From Certhia americana (Eukaryota > Chordata > Aves > Passeriformes > Certhiidae), in assembly GCA_018697195.1 (NCBI GenBank), contig CM031879.1, positions 39,707,715-39,771,714 of the forward strand: DNA of 64,000 nucleotides, written 5' to 3'. Below, piece after piece: positions 37,974-51,432 of the stretch. The notes beneath the pieces are model-generated. The model ran no database searches, was not told the DNA's origin, and saw only the letters and a program-made list of their open reading frames with translations. Position numbers and translations under genes: made by a program. Position 1 is the stretch's first letter. Each line of letters opens with the position of its first letter.

Positions 37974-40900
37974 AACAAATATGCCAGGGTCTAAAAGAGA
38001 GGACTTGATGAACAGGTTTAGAAATCTGATATTGTAGGAAAGATGTCAAGGTTGTCAAAAAACAACTCAGAATCAGGAAGAACCTATTCCTGGTATTGAG
38101 TCTTTTTTCACGGAAATGAAAATACTTTAAGCAAAAACAATTCCTCAAATATATCTAGGCAGAATGAGGCCCTAGTTTTAAAATATTGTAGAAAATGGAT
38201 AGTGTGCTAGAGTCATATTTATGTTCACGTATGATATACATAAACAACATGGGTACAATGTGGTTGAAAACCAAGCTGGTTACACCCAAGGAGGAAGAGG
38301 ATTCAGACCTCAGCGGTATGTAAATCATAGCATATCAGGCCATATAAACATGCTGCATTAGAGTTTGATGTAATAATCTATACATAATAAAAACATTATA
38401 CATTGCCATATATGGTTGCTGGATCAGAGCACAGAAATAAGAATTTCTTGAATGTCGCAAACATGTCTTCCTAAATTTTACTAAGTCTTTAAAGCACATG
38501 TATTCATCTGAGTTAGATATTGCTTTGGTCTTCCACAGTAATAGTATTTTAGGCTGCTGTGCTATCATTCCATTTTATTTTTAGAAATTTAACCCCACAG
38601 GAATAAAGAAAGCTTCATTAGAATAAAATTGCAGAGAAAACATAAATTTAATTGGTCAAAATACCTCAAAAATAGTTTTTCTTTAAATAATGAGGACTAA
38701 AAGAATATTATTGCTTTTCTATTATTTTGTTTCCAAATAAAACAGCACAGGGGATTTTTCTTTCAATTTGAATGGTCAGAAAAATTCTAAAGTATAGAAA
38801 TCAGAACATAGTTATAGACATAATTTGAGGAGATAAGGAAAAGAAAGATGAAGTGGGATCACAAATCATTGTCACTGACTGGCATAACCAGTTATTGGTG
38901 TAACACTAGTTCAATGAAATGAAAGCATTTGAAAAACGGTGTAAAATGCACAATTTTACCAATAGATATTGTGAAGTGCTAGAAGGTAACAGTGAAGGAA
39001 AGGTCAGAATTAGAAAAAAAAAAGAAAGTCAGAAACTGTCAAAGAAGTGGATCTGTAGGAAAGATGAGTGATCAGCAATGCTAAAAGAGGTAGAGGTAAA
39101 CAATAGTAAGTGTGAAACAGAACTGAAAGAAAAGTAGGTGTTTATTTCGTTTCAGGCACTTTAGTTTGCCTTAAGACATTTAGCATTCTATGGTAATGTA
39201 ATGCATGACAGGAACAGTAAAATAAAATGTCCTTGACCCACATCAATTGACATAATCCAGTACAGCTGTTCTGCTAGCAATGTAACCACTATGATTCATA
39301 CCAGTCCAGGGTGACTAAAAAATGAAAGGAGGAACGTTCAGCCTGCCTGTTACAGTATTCAAAAAGTATGAATTTCTACCCTGCCTTCCTTACTCTCCCC
39401 ATCCTCCCTCACAAAGAAATTATGTTCCAAAATTTTGTTAGGTCTCTTCAGGTAGTCCAAATGTAATGAAACAAACAGAAAAAAAAAAAAAAATATACAA
39501 GAATACATTTTAATCATGTACCAATCAAGATAGCAGATATTTTTGTCAGGTGTTTATAAATCTACTTTTTTCTATGAATCATTTTCTGATTACAAAGCTT
39601 ATTCAAATACATTTATAAAAGGAGTGTGGCTGTGCTTCATTCAAAAGATGACTTCATCAAAGTATGACATGCACTCTGCTGCCCACTGCAACCTGGAAAA
39701 GAACGAAAACTTTAATTGACTGGAACTAAGAAGGATTTTGTGCCACAGACATGTTCTTAGGAACATGTTATCTTTATTTCTCTTTATCAAACTGTGAATA
39801 GATCAGATATATTTATAAAGTTTTGTAGACTATCCTTTCAGCTGTTTACATCTTGAAGTTTAGGTCTTATTTGAAGATAACTGGTCACTTTTGCCTCTCT
39901 ATCAGTATTCTGTTGGTATTCTCAGAGAGTTTTTTTTTGTTCTATTCTACTTTTATTTCTATTGTATAGTATTCTGAAGCTATTGTGATGTGAGCATTTC
40001 TCAACACAAAAACAAACTCACATCAGAAGAAAGAAACTGGGAAAAAAAGCAAAAAAATTTTGTCCATTTTCAAGCCATGGCACAAGAAGAGTAGTAGGCA
40101 ATCCTATCACACACGTACACAAAATTGTTCAAATTATTTTTGCAAATTAAGATCATGTTCTTGGCCAACCAGTAAAGCCTTTGGTATCCCTTAAAACTTA
40201 ATTTTCAAAATTGAAGAGTGGTTATTTGTTTTGGTTTTGTTTTATTTTTTTTTTTTTTATTTCTATTGAAAAAAACAAATACAAAATTCACAGTTATAGA
40301 GTGTCCTTTCTTTAAGCTGACTTCTTTTTGAAAAGAAATATTACTCCATTAATAAATGGAAAGTCTTTGCAACATCATTTTTTTAACCTTCCAATAAAAG
40401 TGCTGCAAGCTAAAGGGACTTTCTTATTTGCAAACTTTTCATATTTAAGTACCAACTACATCAGTAATAAAAAGGTATCATAAGAGCAGCAAATCTTTCT
40501 TTTCAAATATCCTTGACTACAAGACATTTGTTTAAGGGAGATTAATTTAGTGCATTTAAATTATTCACATTATTTTCACTAAGTGTACTGGATTAAATCT
40601 AAGAGAAAAGAAAACTTTTAGTATGATAGTGAAAAGAAAGAGGAATACATTTTGGAAGTACAGTGTTAAAACTGAAGACTTACAATAATACTTGATAAAG
40701 TGTAGTCATGATGGATTTTCTCAGGTATTAAATAATTTCCTTTTGAGTCAATCAGATCAAGATATGGATGCTCAGAGATTTGAAATATGGTGGTTAAGAC
40801 TCAAGGTGAAGCTCAAAAGTACATCCAGTCTCAAAGAAATTCAAAATTAAATTAAATTTGAACAAACCCAAAAAAAACCCCAACAAAACAAAGCCAAAAA

Positions 40901-43900
40901 ACCTCTGAAGCCATAAGAAGTTAAGCTACTATTGTTTTAATCAAGCCTTATTTATTCCCAGCAGGGAGTAAGGAAAACGACATATTGATGCAAAATTCAA
41001 GTATTTTCATGCAAATTATTATACAAATTAGTTGTAGCCCTCTGGTCCCTGAAAAGTTGCCGTTGTGGCTTTTTGTATCATGGAGGTTGTAATCCATTGA
41101 TCCAGGCAACAGGAGCAGACTACAGTTTACATGAAAGCCAGAAAGAGAAATTTAAGGAATTAAAACCAAACAAATTAGAGAAACAACAGCCCCAGAAATG
41201 TCCTCTAGATAGGCATATCTTTTCATTCATTTCCTCATTATGCTCCTTAGTTGTTTCTAAAACATGCAAGTGATACTAGAGTTAAGTATTAGCTCTTAAT
41301 TCTGTAACTACTTCAGATCTTTGTACACTGACAGAAGTCTCTTAAGAAACTAGTCCAATTCTATCATTACATTAAAGTATTTTGCCAAGACTAACAGTAT
41401 ACATTTGTCTCTTTCTCCACCATAGTTTTTGTATCTTTTCTTAACCCTGAATAGAAAGTTGTTCCCAAACTATTGTCAGTTACGTCAATTGCATTCCTGC
41501 CCTTTACATTACCTTTACAAAATAAAGCCTAAAAGAAAAATGTAGATATATTTTTGCTTCCTTCTTTCTATTATGCTTAAAAACCACATTGTAAATCAAT
41601 GAAAAGAACTTCTTATTGCAGTTTATCTCACCTCAACCTACTTCCTCCCTTATCCATGTGCATGAAAGCACATGCTCCCTCACACGCCCATTTCCCAGCT
41701 GGTTAGTCACGAGGAAGCAGATGAGACTGAACTAGAGCAGAAGAGAGGGTAAGGATGGAAATGTGAAGCTGGAATGAGGAACTGGAAAGGCAATGGCCAC
41801 CAGAACATGTACACAAGTTGCTATGGCATTGATCCTGCTACCTGAACCTACCCCTCCCTTTGAGACCCACCACTGACAAAGCAAACGCTCATAAAACATT
41901 CATTATGTGTGCAGGAAACAGTGACTTTGTTGTTGTGGTTATGGAGTTACTACATGTGGTCCCCCTAGATGATTTGTCCTGAACTTCCTGATTGCACTTT
42001 TATGTGAAGCAATACAATGAATGAAGCAAATGAATGAATGAAGCAAATTATGAAAGACATAGATTGTAATTTTCTGAGTCTTTGCCTTGTTAGATTTGGC
42101 CTTTTTATCACCAGAGAGTGATCCCTGGAAACTACTTCTTCTACAGATTGCTTTAATTTCCTTCTCTTTGGAAAGAGACAACTTGTACCAAATCTTGTAC
42201 CTTTAAATGCAGAAGGGCATGGCTGAAGCCTGATACAGTTGTTTTTTACAATTTTGCACAACTATTTTAAATAGGAGTCTTTTAAAGATCTTTTAAATGT
42301 AGAGAAAAAAAAAAACTAGATGGAACTTTTAATCCCTCACTACCTATCAATTAATGCATGATCAGTTCAAGAGGACACCTTACAAGTTTTCTCCTTGATA
42401 AATGTAATAATGACACCATCCAAATATGGAAAACATATCTCCTCTCATTGCTCATCTCTCTTCTTCCCTGTGCTTTTCTGTGTGGGGGTGGTGTTGACAA
42501 GCTCCAAATTTCACTGGTGAGTAGGCACTCCAGTATACTCATGATTGCATAAAGCAGTTTGAAAGGCTTCCCAGAAAGAATGAAAAACAGCTGAGTTATG
42601 TTACTCTGCCCCAGAATCAAAAGACATGGTGACATATTTCTCAGCAAGACAGGAACATTTTCATCCCCAATATCACCTTATTAAAGGGAGACATTATAGT
42701 CCAGCAACACTGATGATAGAACAGATGATGACAGAACATATTGTGACATTTATTTACATGTCACATGGCTATAAAATATGATTTTGGTTGCCTGCGTGCA
42801 AAGTGGCTTCATGTAACAGATCAGACACCAACATTCTCAGTATCTTCTTAATTATGGGTACCAGATGTGTGTCTTGTATAGCCTCTGTGAAGATACAGCA
42901 AAATTTTCTATTCAGACCAGAAGTGTAAAGATCCAGTTTTCTCAGGAGCTATATGGTTAGATATCCACATAAACTGCAAGGAGTCAGGGCACCTAGAATA
43001 GGTCTCCATTATGTATTCTTTCAAAACAAGAAATAATCTGAGTGTTGAGGAGTTTAAATAGGATGAAATGAATGTAGCTGTACATCAGTGTCTTTGGATT
43101 TTGTTCATCTTTTGATAAAGATTGATGAGCTGTTCCATTTCCTTGGAGTCCTGCTTGACATCACACTGGAACGTCCTTTCGAAAACATCAAAAGAGGAGA
43201 TCAGGGACAAACTATCCTTTCAAGTAGGGGCATCTGAACACAGGGCATGTAAAGACAAAAATGAATACTGAGACAAGAGGAAGATGGGCTCGATGAGGAA
43301 AGGACAAGAGAAGTCAAAAAGGAAATTGAGTACAACAGCAAATATAAAAATGTATGATACATGTTTATATCACATAAGAGGAACTCCAAAGTGTGGGCTG
43401 AGATCCTGAAGTGGTGAAAATTTTCTCTTAGCACATATGTGCTGGTATATTCTGGAAGGTTGTGCCCAATCATTGATCCTTTTTTTTTTCCCATTAAAGA
43501 AAGTCCTGATTAGATCTCACTCTCCGTTTTCAGTCAAAGGGAATCTGCTCATCATCTGCACAAAGCCCACCCTCCATGAAGAGCAACCCAAAAAGTGCAC
43601 ATGAAAATGGATCTACTACTAAAGCACACTACTCTGGAAATGTATTGACACCAAGAAAAATAACTGCTAGAATTTTTTTCATATCAGGAAAATATTTACA
43701 TAGAAGCAAATGATATATATAGCAAAACACAGAAAAGTCAAATGGCACATTTGTTACACATGAAATCCATTGAAGTAACTGATCTTTAAAATCTAATTGG
43801 GTAAAAAAGTTTATGAAATATTGGCAAGTTTGCTTTCTAACACTAATAATTAAGATGTCCTGAAATTGGTCTGACTTCCACATTTGTGGAAACTGATGCT

Positions 43901-44750
43901 CATTCACTTTTGAGACAAAGGATGCTTACGTGAAGTCTGAACTTAAGTGTTGGATAAGGAATATATTCAGCAATGCTTAGAAATTATTTGACTTAAAAAC
44001 ACTGGCTGAGACAGAACTCATATGGCACACAATTAATAAATGCAATTTTCCACAGCTTGATTTGCCACAAATACTAAATTTGCATAACTTCAAAAAAAGT
44101 CTTGCCTTGAAAGAAAATACTTTAAAAACAAACTATACAGCAGTTTTTCCTTTTAGAGATGAAAGCAGATGAGCTAAAATTTATTTGAAATGCACTAAGG
44201 CAGTCTAAATATCATATTTAAAATACAAAAAAATTCCTCCTTGCAGTGAGTAGCAGTAATTACCCTGTAGGTATGAATGACAATAAAAAATAATTAATTT
44301 TTTTTTTTTTTAATGTCAAGTGTTGTTTTCTGAATTTTTTTTTTGTTTGTTTTGTTTTGTTTTCTGCTGGGGCCAACTGTTTATTTACAGTGTAGAAACT
44401 GAAATTCGTGCATGACTTGGAAAGATCTGTGTTTTTTCTAGGTGAAAAAAAAAAATTATTGTTCACTTCTACATAGGCAAAAATTTCACTTTTTCTGCAC
44501 TACTTCATATGCTAGTACTTCATACTTTAAAAAATATTCTTTACCTGAAACATTAGCTTTCCTGTTACTTTTGTATTTTATATCATGAAATCTGGCAAAG
44601 AGCCTTGAAAGTCCAGTTGTAAAAGTGGTGGAAGAAAGGTTGGGGAATGAAAATCAAGGATACTTTTATGAAATCTAGTTCAAATATAAACATTCTAAGC
44701 CATATAGATAACCAATGAAAGATTAACAGGTTTTTCTTCACATCAGAGCA
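37974..44750. other. AT-rich non-coding sequence
   Basis: No gene or mobile element was recognised. Minor features are a 17-base-period duplication of TGAATGAAGCAAAT at 42018-42048, T or A runs of about 14-15 at 39479-39493 and 40245-40258, and T-rich, TTTTG-repeat sequence at 44299-44362. A modestly more G+C-rich stretch at 41630-41900 is unrecognised. Open frames of up to 98 codons near 42-43.5 kb show no domain. Confidence 0.55.
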
Positions 44751-45540
44751 GTGAATGATTTGGGGTGTTAGGAAAATTAAGGGTCATCTAGTTCCAATCC
44801 CTCTCTGTGGGCAGGAATGACACCCACCAGATCAGGTTGTTCAAAGCCCCATCCAGCCTGGTCTTGAACACTTCCAGGGGTGGCACACCCACAACTTCTC
44901 TGGACAACTTGTTCAAATGCCTCATCAACCTCACAGAAAAGAATTTTTTCCTAATATCAAATCTAAACCTACTTTATTTCACTTTGAAGTCATTCTCCCT
45001 TGTCCTGTCACTGCACACCCTTGAAAAAGTCTCTCTCTCAAGTTTTTCTTGTGGGTTTCCTTCAGGTACTCGATGGCTGCCAACTAGGTCACCTTGAAGC
45101 CTTTTCTTTTCCAGGTTGACCAACCCAAATTCTCACAGCCTGTTTTCATAGGAGAAGTGCTCCATCCCTCTGAATATCTTCACAGTCTTCCTCTTGACCT
45201 GCTTTAACAGATCCACATCTTTCTTGTACTGAGGTGTAGAACCCCTAACAGGGTCTCATGAGGGCAGAGTAGAGGGGCAGAATCCCCTCCCTCACCCTGC
45301 AGGACACTCTTTTGTGAAATCTCCAGGATGTGTCTGGCTTCCTGGGCTGCGAGCACACACTGTTGGCTTTTGTTCAGCTTTTCATCTACCAGAACACTCA
45401 AGTCTTCTCTACAGGGCTGCCCTCAGTGAGTTCTTCTTCCATCCTTTGTGCATGTCTGGCATTGCCTGGAAGCAGGTCAACCACCTGGTAATTAGACTTG
45501 TTGAACTTCATGAGACTCTCATGAAGTGGCTGCATTTGCC
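44751..45540 (-). mobile_element. CR1 LINE fragment, 3' part of ORF2 and 3' UTR
   Basis: The longest CR1 copy here, about 790 bases, lies antisense to the given strand. From its 3' end (left) it shows GTCATCTAGTTCCAATCC, CACCAGATCAGGTTGTTCAA, TGGTCTTGAACACTTCCAGG and CCTTGTCCTGTCACTGCA. It then passes into reverse-transcriptase sequence, with GGTCTCATGAGGGCAGAGTA. A minus-strand frame at 45204-45401 reads VLVDEKLNKSQQCVLAAQEA, a conserved CR1 ORF2 segment, before losing frame. Homology fades near 45540, the 5' truncation point. Stops and shifts make it non-functional. CR1 ORF2 encodes an endonuclease and a reverse transcriptase; only the C-terminal portion is present. The subfamily resembles the copies at 48.3 and 60.7 kb. 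Confidence 0.95.
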
Positions 45541-46342
45541 TAACCTAGGTGGCTTTTCTCATTTGTGATTGGTCTGCAAATTAGGGCTAGATGTTGCCCA
45601 TTTCTGATTGTACAATAGTGATGAAGAAACATCTGTTTGTTTTGTTGGGATTTTTTAAGGTATAAAAGAAAAATTAGATGTATCAAACCTCAAATACGTC
45701 TAGATTTCTTTTTGAGATTGACCATTTTTCAGCTCATCTCATGTTGGGCTCCCACTATGTATTTAAGCAAACAATGCATTCATATTTCTTTTCAGAATGG
45801 CCACAATAAGACTAAGGGGATTAGATTATAAATGAGGAAAAAAAGGAAAAATATTGCCGTTGCTTGGCAAAATCTTTTTATTTTCCTGAGAAAAACCTTG
45901 CAAATTCATTTCCTTGCCCTCTTGAATGTCTTTTTTTGCCTATGTCCAGATCTTGTTTCTGGAGGCCTGGGAAAAACAGATGAGTTCACAAAAAACTAAG
46001 GTACAGAGGGAGGGATGCTGGGTGCTCTAGCCTGTCTGATCTCTACCCATGAGAATTACAGTGATGCAACCATACCTAAAAAAGATTTTATTGCTGCATA
46101 CTGTAACATCCTCTGTATATTAAGAAAAAAAGGAGAATAAATAAGAACATTTTGGTATCTGAATTTCTGAAAGAAATCTTATATTTTAAACAGACTTTAG
46201 AATGAAAGGACATGTAAAAATTAAAATAAAAATGATACCTTTAGTTTATTAACTGCCCTTCACTCTTTCACTAAGTTATCTGTGAGAACAACACTCAGAT
46301 TTATCTCAGAAACAATGATATTTTATTTACATGTTTATTAAG

Positions 46343-46365
46343 TATGTCATTACACAAATGACATA
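46343..46365. repeat. inverted repeat, 9-base arms (first of an adjacent pair)
   Basis: TATGTCATT and AATGACATA flank ACACA. The structure ends one base before the next hairpin. Confidence 0.85.
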
Positions 46366-46366
46366 A

Positions 46367-46392
46367 TGCTTCTCTAAATTTCTAGAGAAGCA
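46367..46392. repeat. inverted repeat, 10-base arms (second of an adjacent pair)
   Basis: TGCTTCTCTA and TAGAGAAGCA flank AATTTC. It begins one base after the preceding hairpin, so the two would stack back to back. Confidence 0.85.
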
Positions 46393-48310
46393 GACAGATT
46401 ATCTTGTAATTTACCCCCCTCAACATACAAGGTTGACAAGGTTTTTATCTTTCCATGTAAAACTTAACAAAAAGAAGCAATATTCTGTGTGTAGTGTTGC
46501 CACCATTTGTGGTGAATGAATTCAAATACTACCTAAAAAAATATCAGAGACAGAAAAATGAAAATTTATGCAAAGTTTGGAGGCTACATGATACAGTGCA
46601 GCTGGTTGTCAGAGGTCTTAGTATGCACAGTCCATCTCACCTGCATTGTTCTGTTTGGAATAAGATTGCACCTGCAAAGAATGCACTGTGTTATAAAAAA
46701 GTGCATTTTAGGGATGAATATGATTTAAGTGTTTTGGACTGTGATAATACACTTAAAAATGTGCAATATCCATGCTAGTCTGTGGCATTCTAAAATCCTC
46801 AGTGATACAATACTGGTGTCAAACAGGTCTGAGTAGCTGACAGAAATTCTCAATTCTCAATACTCCATAGAAGTCTGGAAGACCTAGATAGACAATACCC
46901 ATTTTGTTTTGCCAATTCATTCTTGACAGAGTGATTTTACAACAGAACTTGAATTAATTCATTCCAGAAAGCAGTAATAACAAAATAAAATAGAAAGTGA
47001 AATTAGTTTTCCATATGTTCAAGTAGAAAGATCTTTAAAGGAAACATTAGTACTGATTCTAAGGAATATGAATATATATTCCCTTTTTCATCAGGAAATA
47101 ATATGCACATTCAAAAGACTACGGAAATATGTGTTTAAAGTCCATTTTATATACTTGTGTCTTTAAAATCTTTAAGATCAATCAAATTTTATTACCTAAA
47201 ATAATAGCTTTAAAAAAAAAAAATTAATACTGAATTTAATGTTTAGAAGAATATGCTTCCTTAAATTTTGTTTAGGTATATATTTTTGCATTCTAAAATA
47301 TCCAAAGGATAAGATCCCTTAGTTTTAGATTCTCTTTGTGTGTTTTGATTTTATAAAAATCAGTCATTAACAGACAACAGTCATATCGTGAAAGGGATGG
47401 AGGGATGGAAAGTAAAAACTATCACCTGCAACACTGACAGTGACTAGATATCTTCTAAAACACCTACTTTTACCCCTCTTTTTCCAGGAACTTAGTGAGT
47501 TTTCTACTTTAATTCTTCTTAAATGCAGAGATATGGATCAGGATATGTCCCAAACATTGATTTTATTATGTGCTGTGTATTTGGAAACTACTTGTATGAG
47601 ACCCATTTAAAATGGGCCCATTTAATGTACAGACTGATATAAAATACAGTGAATGTAGACTAGATATACTGAAAGGTACTTCACGAATTCCTTATGAAGG
47701 ACCTACGTTGAGTCTAGAAACTGTTAAACTAAAATCAAGATCAGAAACTGACGTCTGCCCTGAAAAAGGAGTATTTTTCTATATGTACACCTAAAAACAT
47801 GAAACAAGTCTTAATTTGGTTCTTTCTTCCAAAAGGTATAGATGCAGATATACTTGAAGGAGAAAAAAAAATACACTGGGTTTACACTGGGTTGTCAGAA
47901 AACTGTGAAATATTTTTGTTTCAAAAATTTGAAAAATTTCTGTTTCTTTAGCAGACTCCAAAAAGTATGTAAGCTGTGCAGACTTCCTCCTGTAGAAGAA
48001 AAGTGTATCTGATATCATCTGATGTGTGGGATACATGAAAAGACAGGATCAATGGTGAAGTGTGTGTCAGGAAAGAATTTATCATTAATTAGTTGGTTTT
48101 AACAGAATAAGACTATATGGATTTAAATCAAATGTAAATAGTTAGAGCTTTTCCTCCTATGCTTTCATTTATTTTATGAATATATCAGCTAATGCACATT
48201 TTTATATAAATGCTCTTACATGTCTGTAATCTTAATGTAGCTCAAGCTAAAAGTGAATACAGCCTAATAAAAACTCTTGACATTGTCTACTGGGAGATGT
48301 TTTCTAGTGG

Positions 48311-48396
48311 AAAATGTCCCTGCCCATGGCAGGTGGCCTGTTCTCGATAATTTGGAAGCTCCTTTTCAACCCCAATCATTCTGTACTGCTATATAC
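48311..48396 (+). mobile_element. CR1 LINE 3' end, short copy
   Basis: The sequence reads ATGTCCCTGCCCATGGCAGG, a diverged GATAATTTGGAAGCTCC where the family has a GATGATCT-type block, then TTTTCAACCCCAATCATTCTG. This matches the final hundred or so bases of the common avian CR1 3' UTR, the reverse complement of the GCCATGGGCAGAGACAT region seen at 60.7 kb. It is strongly 5'-truncated and non-coding. Confidence 0.85.
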
Positions 48397-49492
48397 GGAG
48401 TCTGCATAGGTATCATTGTATATCCAGAATGTTTTCTAATCTTCTCACTATGCAAAAATATTATAAAGAGGAAAGAATGAGACTGTTTTAACCTACTATA
48501 CTTATCCTTTTGATATTATCATACAGTTGCTGCCTTGACATCCTCAGGGAAAATGCTGCCTTAAGTGTTGATTTTGGAAAGATTTTTGAGTATTCCATTT
48601 CTCTACGGGAATTTGTTATTTTCTTCTAAATGAGTAACCATTCTTAATACGATTTCTTTCCTTTAGTTTAAATAGTCTTTTTGCCTCCTCAAAGCTTGCT
48701 TTCAGATATCAAAACATCACACTGTTTTATCCAGAGCAGCTGTGATTCAAGACAAGACAGGAAAATGAAAAATTCCAATAAACTCACTAGGAAGTAAATT
48801 GGAGTGATTAACCCAAAACAGGTTTTTGGAAACAAAAGGGCCAACATAAAGTGTGCAGACATGATCTGTGTGAACAGAAGTGCTTACAATGTTGAGAACA
48901 TGAGCAAATTTGATATTAGTTTATCTTAAGTACTTCAGTGTTTCTGAAGGCTAGAAGAAAAACAAAATACAGTAAAGAGGCAGCCTAGTCTTCTACCGTT
49001 TGTTTAAAAAAAATTAACTCTCTTAATTTCTTCATTACATTCTATGTAAATTCTTATGAAAATAGGTAACCATATATTTTTTTAGATTAAAAATCTGAAG
49101 CGACAATAATGACAACTATGTTTTAACTGCATTTGTGAATTATTTTTATTTAATTTGTTAATGTCCTCACACTAAAGAAACTGGTATTAAGAAATAGCTA
49201 TCTCTACAGAGAAATATATTAACTGAAAAATTTGCCAGTTTTTTGCTGTTGCAACATTATCAAAAAGGTTTAAACAGAGTAGTAACTTAAATAAATTGCA
49301 ACACGAAAATTTTATTAAAATAAAAAATGTTTAATTAATGTATGAAGTTAATATCTCAACCATATATAAAGGAAAGTAATAGCATTTATAAGAAAGATTC
49401 AGTCTAAGTGTTTTGTATACTGATTCTTGATCTAATTGTCTTACAGTTAACATATTGCTGTCACTACTTACAGGAAAATCTTTATTATTTTA
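48397..49492. other. AT-rich non-coding sequence, nothing recognised
   Basis: No gene, RNA or mobile element was recognised. Confidence 0.5.
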
Positions 49493-49493
49493 C

Positions 49494-49540
<47 letters not shown>

Positions 49541-49550
49541 NNNNNNNNNN

Positions 49551-49596
<46 letters not shown>
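49493..49596. repeat. (TAT)n microsatellite interrupted by an assembly gap
   Basis: An essentially pure trinucleotide array on both sides of ten Ns (49541-49550). The flanking arrays are in the same repeat phase across the ten-base gap. The number of missing units is unknown, and the poly-Ile frame across it is an artefact. Confidence 0.97.
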
Positions 49597-49598
<2 letters not shown>

Positions 49599-49779
49599 AA
49601 CTGGTGATAAATGTACTCTGTAAAATAATCTAAATGTAATGATCTACTTTTGAAAAGTTCAACTGCCATCAATACCAGTTTTGAATAGATTAGAATTTAT
49701 GACATAGTTCTACAATAATTCAAAGCAAAGATTGTGTGGTATGTTCATTTATTTAATGATTTCCTCCCCCACTCTGGGC

Positions 49780-50230
49780 AATCTAGAAAATCTCTCCAAT
49801 GAGTTAATTATTTTTGGCACAAATGTTGTCCTAAATAGATTATCCCAACAGCTTTATTCTATCTAAGATATAGCTCTGATGGGAAGAGTTGTAAGCTTTG
49901 AGCTACAATATTCTACTCCTCTATCTTCCTGTGTCTTGAGACCAACAAATTGGAAATGATTGCTAAAATCAAGCCATGTAATTAGACAGCATAACATCTA
50001 ATAAATTCCTTTTGTCAGCTGGCCAGAAAGAGAATTTCAGTAAATGATACATTACACCGTGAAAAAACTCTTTCAAACAAGCCTGTTAATGATGATAAAT
50101 AAAGAACTTGTGCAAAACCAAGCAATTAATCCTTTGGAAGCTTTCCATTGAAGATGCTATTAAGGCATCAAGCAATGCAAGCACATTACATAAACAAATC
50201 CTTTGGGAATATTCTACTTTAGGTTAGTGC
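49780..50230. promoter_or_regulatory. possible conserved non-coding element
   Basis: A stretch of complex, low-repeat sequence with several homeodomain-type cores: GTTAATTATT near 49804, GTAATTAGA near 49978, and GCAATTAATCCTTT near 50124, which includes a K50-type TAATCC. CAGCTGGCC near 50018 contains a CAGCTG E-box. This density is typical of vertebrate developmental enhancers, but the call is inference; nothing here proves conservation or activity. Confidence 0.25.
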
Positions 50231-51432
50231 ATTTTCTTGCAAACCCATCTGTAGCTTGCTTCTTTCACATAATTTCTTATTCATTAAAATATTGTCTTTA
50301 TTTTAATAAAGGAACAATCAACAGTCATTCATAGTGGGAAGAATCAGTTAAAAAATACACATCATGTAAGAATTTAAAATGTTCAGAGACATTGCATTTT
50401 ATTTTCAGAGAATAGATATTGATTTATTTGCTTGTAAAGCAAGGGTATTTTTTCTTCTGCTACAGGGAAAAAGCAGATTGCAATATTCTGGCATTAATAA
50501 TGTATTGGAAATAAAGAGGAATGGTAAGCAAAATTTATTCTGCAGCTTGTAAAAAATGGGAAATGTCAAAAGGTTATGAAAAAATCCTCCCAGTAAACAC
50601 TATTTCAAGTTACAATCTTGTAAAGCAGTTTCTCAGTGTGCAGGCAACTAACTAGATCAATGTCTCAGTACATGAAAGCATGGTGTACATTGGGCTTTTC
50701 AGTACTTTTTTCCATAGGTCCACCAAATTGTTCCCTGTTCGTATTATGAACTCTGGCTAGAAGCATGAAAGAAGGCAAAGAATGGTTTAGCAATATTTTT
50801 TACTCTATAAACACAGAACTGCTCAGATTCTGTCTTATTATTAGATGTGTGGAAAATCCTTTGAATCTTTGGTTTCAGCATAAATTCCATAAAATAAAAA
50901 CCAACGAAAGTAAGTATCACAATAGATTATAAAAGTTTTTTGCTATGTCTAGCATACAAGAGGTATGGATATCAAACAGTTAGAGTCTGGGGGTTTTTAC
51001 CAAAATAAACTGTTAGATTATTCCAAGTAATGTAATTTTAAGTTAAAATGTAAACACTTTTTCAGGTATGGATTGTATCAGTAGCCTGTTGACAACCTGT
51101 GGTTTTAGACTATTTTCTTCATTTACAAGATACCTTTCAAATAAAGAGAAATGTTAGAGCTGTTGTTTTTCCAGATTGAATGAATGGGAAGATTCTAGAG
51201 AACAGTAAGAACACAACAGATAAATTGATCAGTTCTATTATTTTGCAGTAAGAATTGTAACAAAATCATAATAAAAGTACTTAGAAGAGAACATTGGTCA
51301 TGACCATTGGGGATTTCTTTGTGTCTGTAGACTGATAAAGGAGAATATGGACATTGAATATTTATTTTTCTCTAAAGAAAGCAATTCTGCACCAGAAAAA
51401 AAAAATAACAGTGAAAATTCCTGAAAACACTG
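50231..51432. other. AT-rich non-coding sequence, nothing recognised
   Basis: No gene, RNA or mobile element was recognised. Confidence 0.5.

Larger units (their letters stand above)
45541..48310. other. AT-rich non-coding sequence
   Basis: No gene or mobile element was recognised. A pair of adjacent hairpins at 46.35 kb is listed separately. The 94-codon plus-strand frame at 46494-46778 has no recognisable domain. Confidence 0.55.

Noticed and set aside
38406..38415. CCATATATGG, a perfect CArG box
   Set aside because: Several such 10-base matches are expected by chance in 64 kb of AT-rich DNA and no other muscle or SRF context is seen.
42351..42647. 98-codon minus-strand frame
   Set aside because: No domain was recognised, and it overlaps another featureless frame on the opposite strand.
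45314..45568. 84-codon plus-strand open frame with Cys and Leu
   Set aside because: It lies antisense to recognisable CR1 ORF2 sequence (VLVDEKLNKSQQC on the other strand).
49408..49623. Poly-isoleucine open frame
   Set aside because: It is a translation of the (TAT)n microsatellite and the N gap, not a protein.
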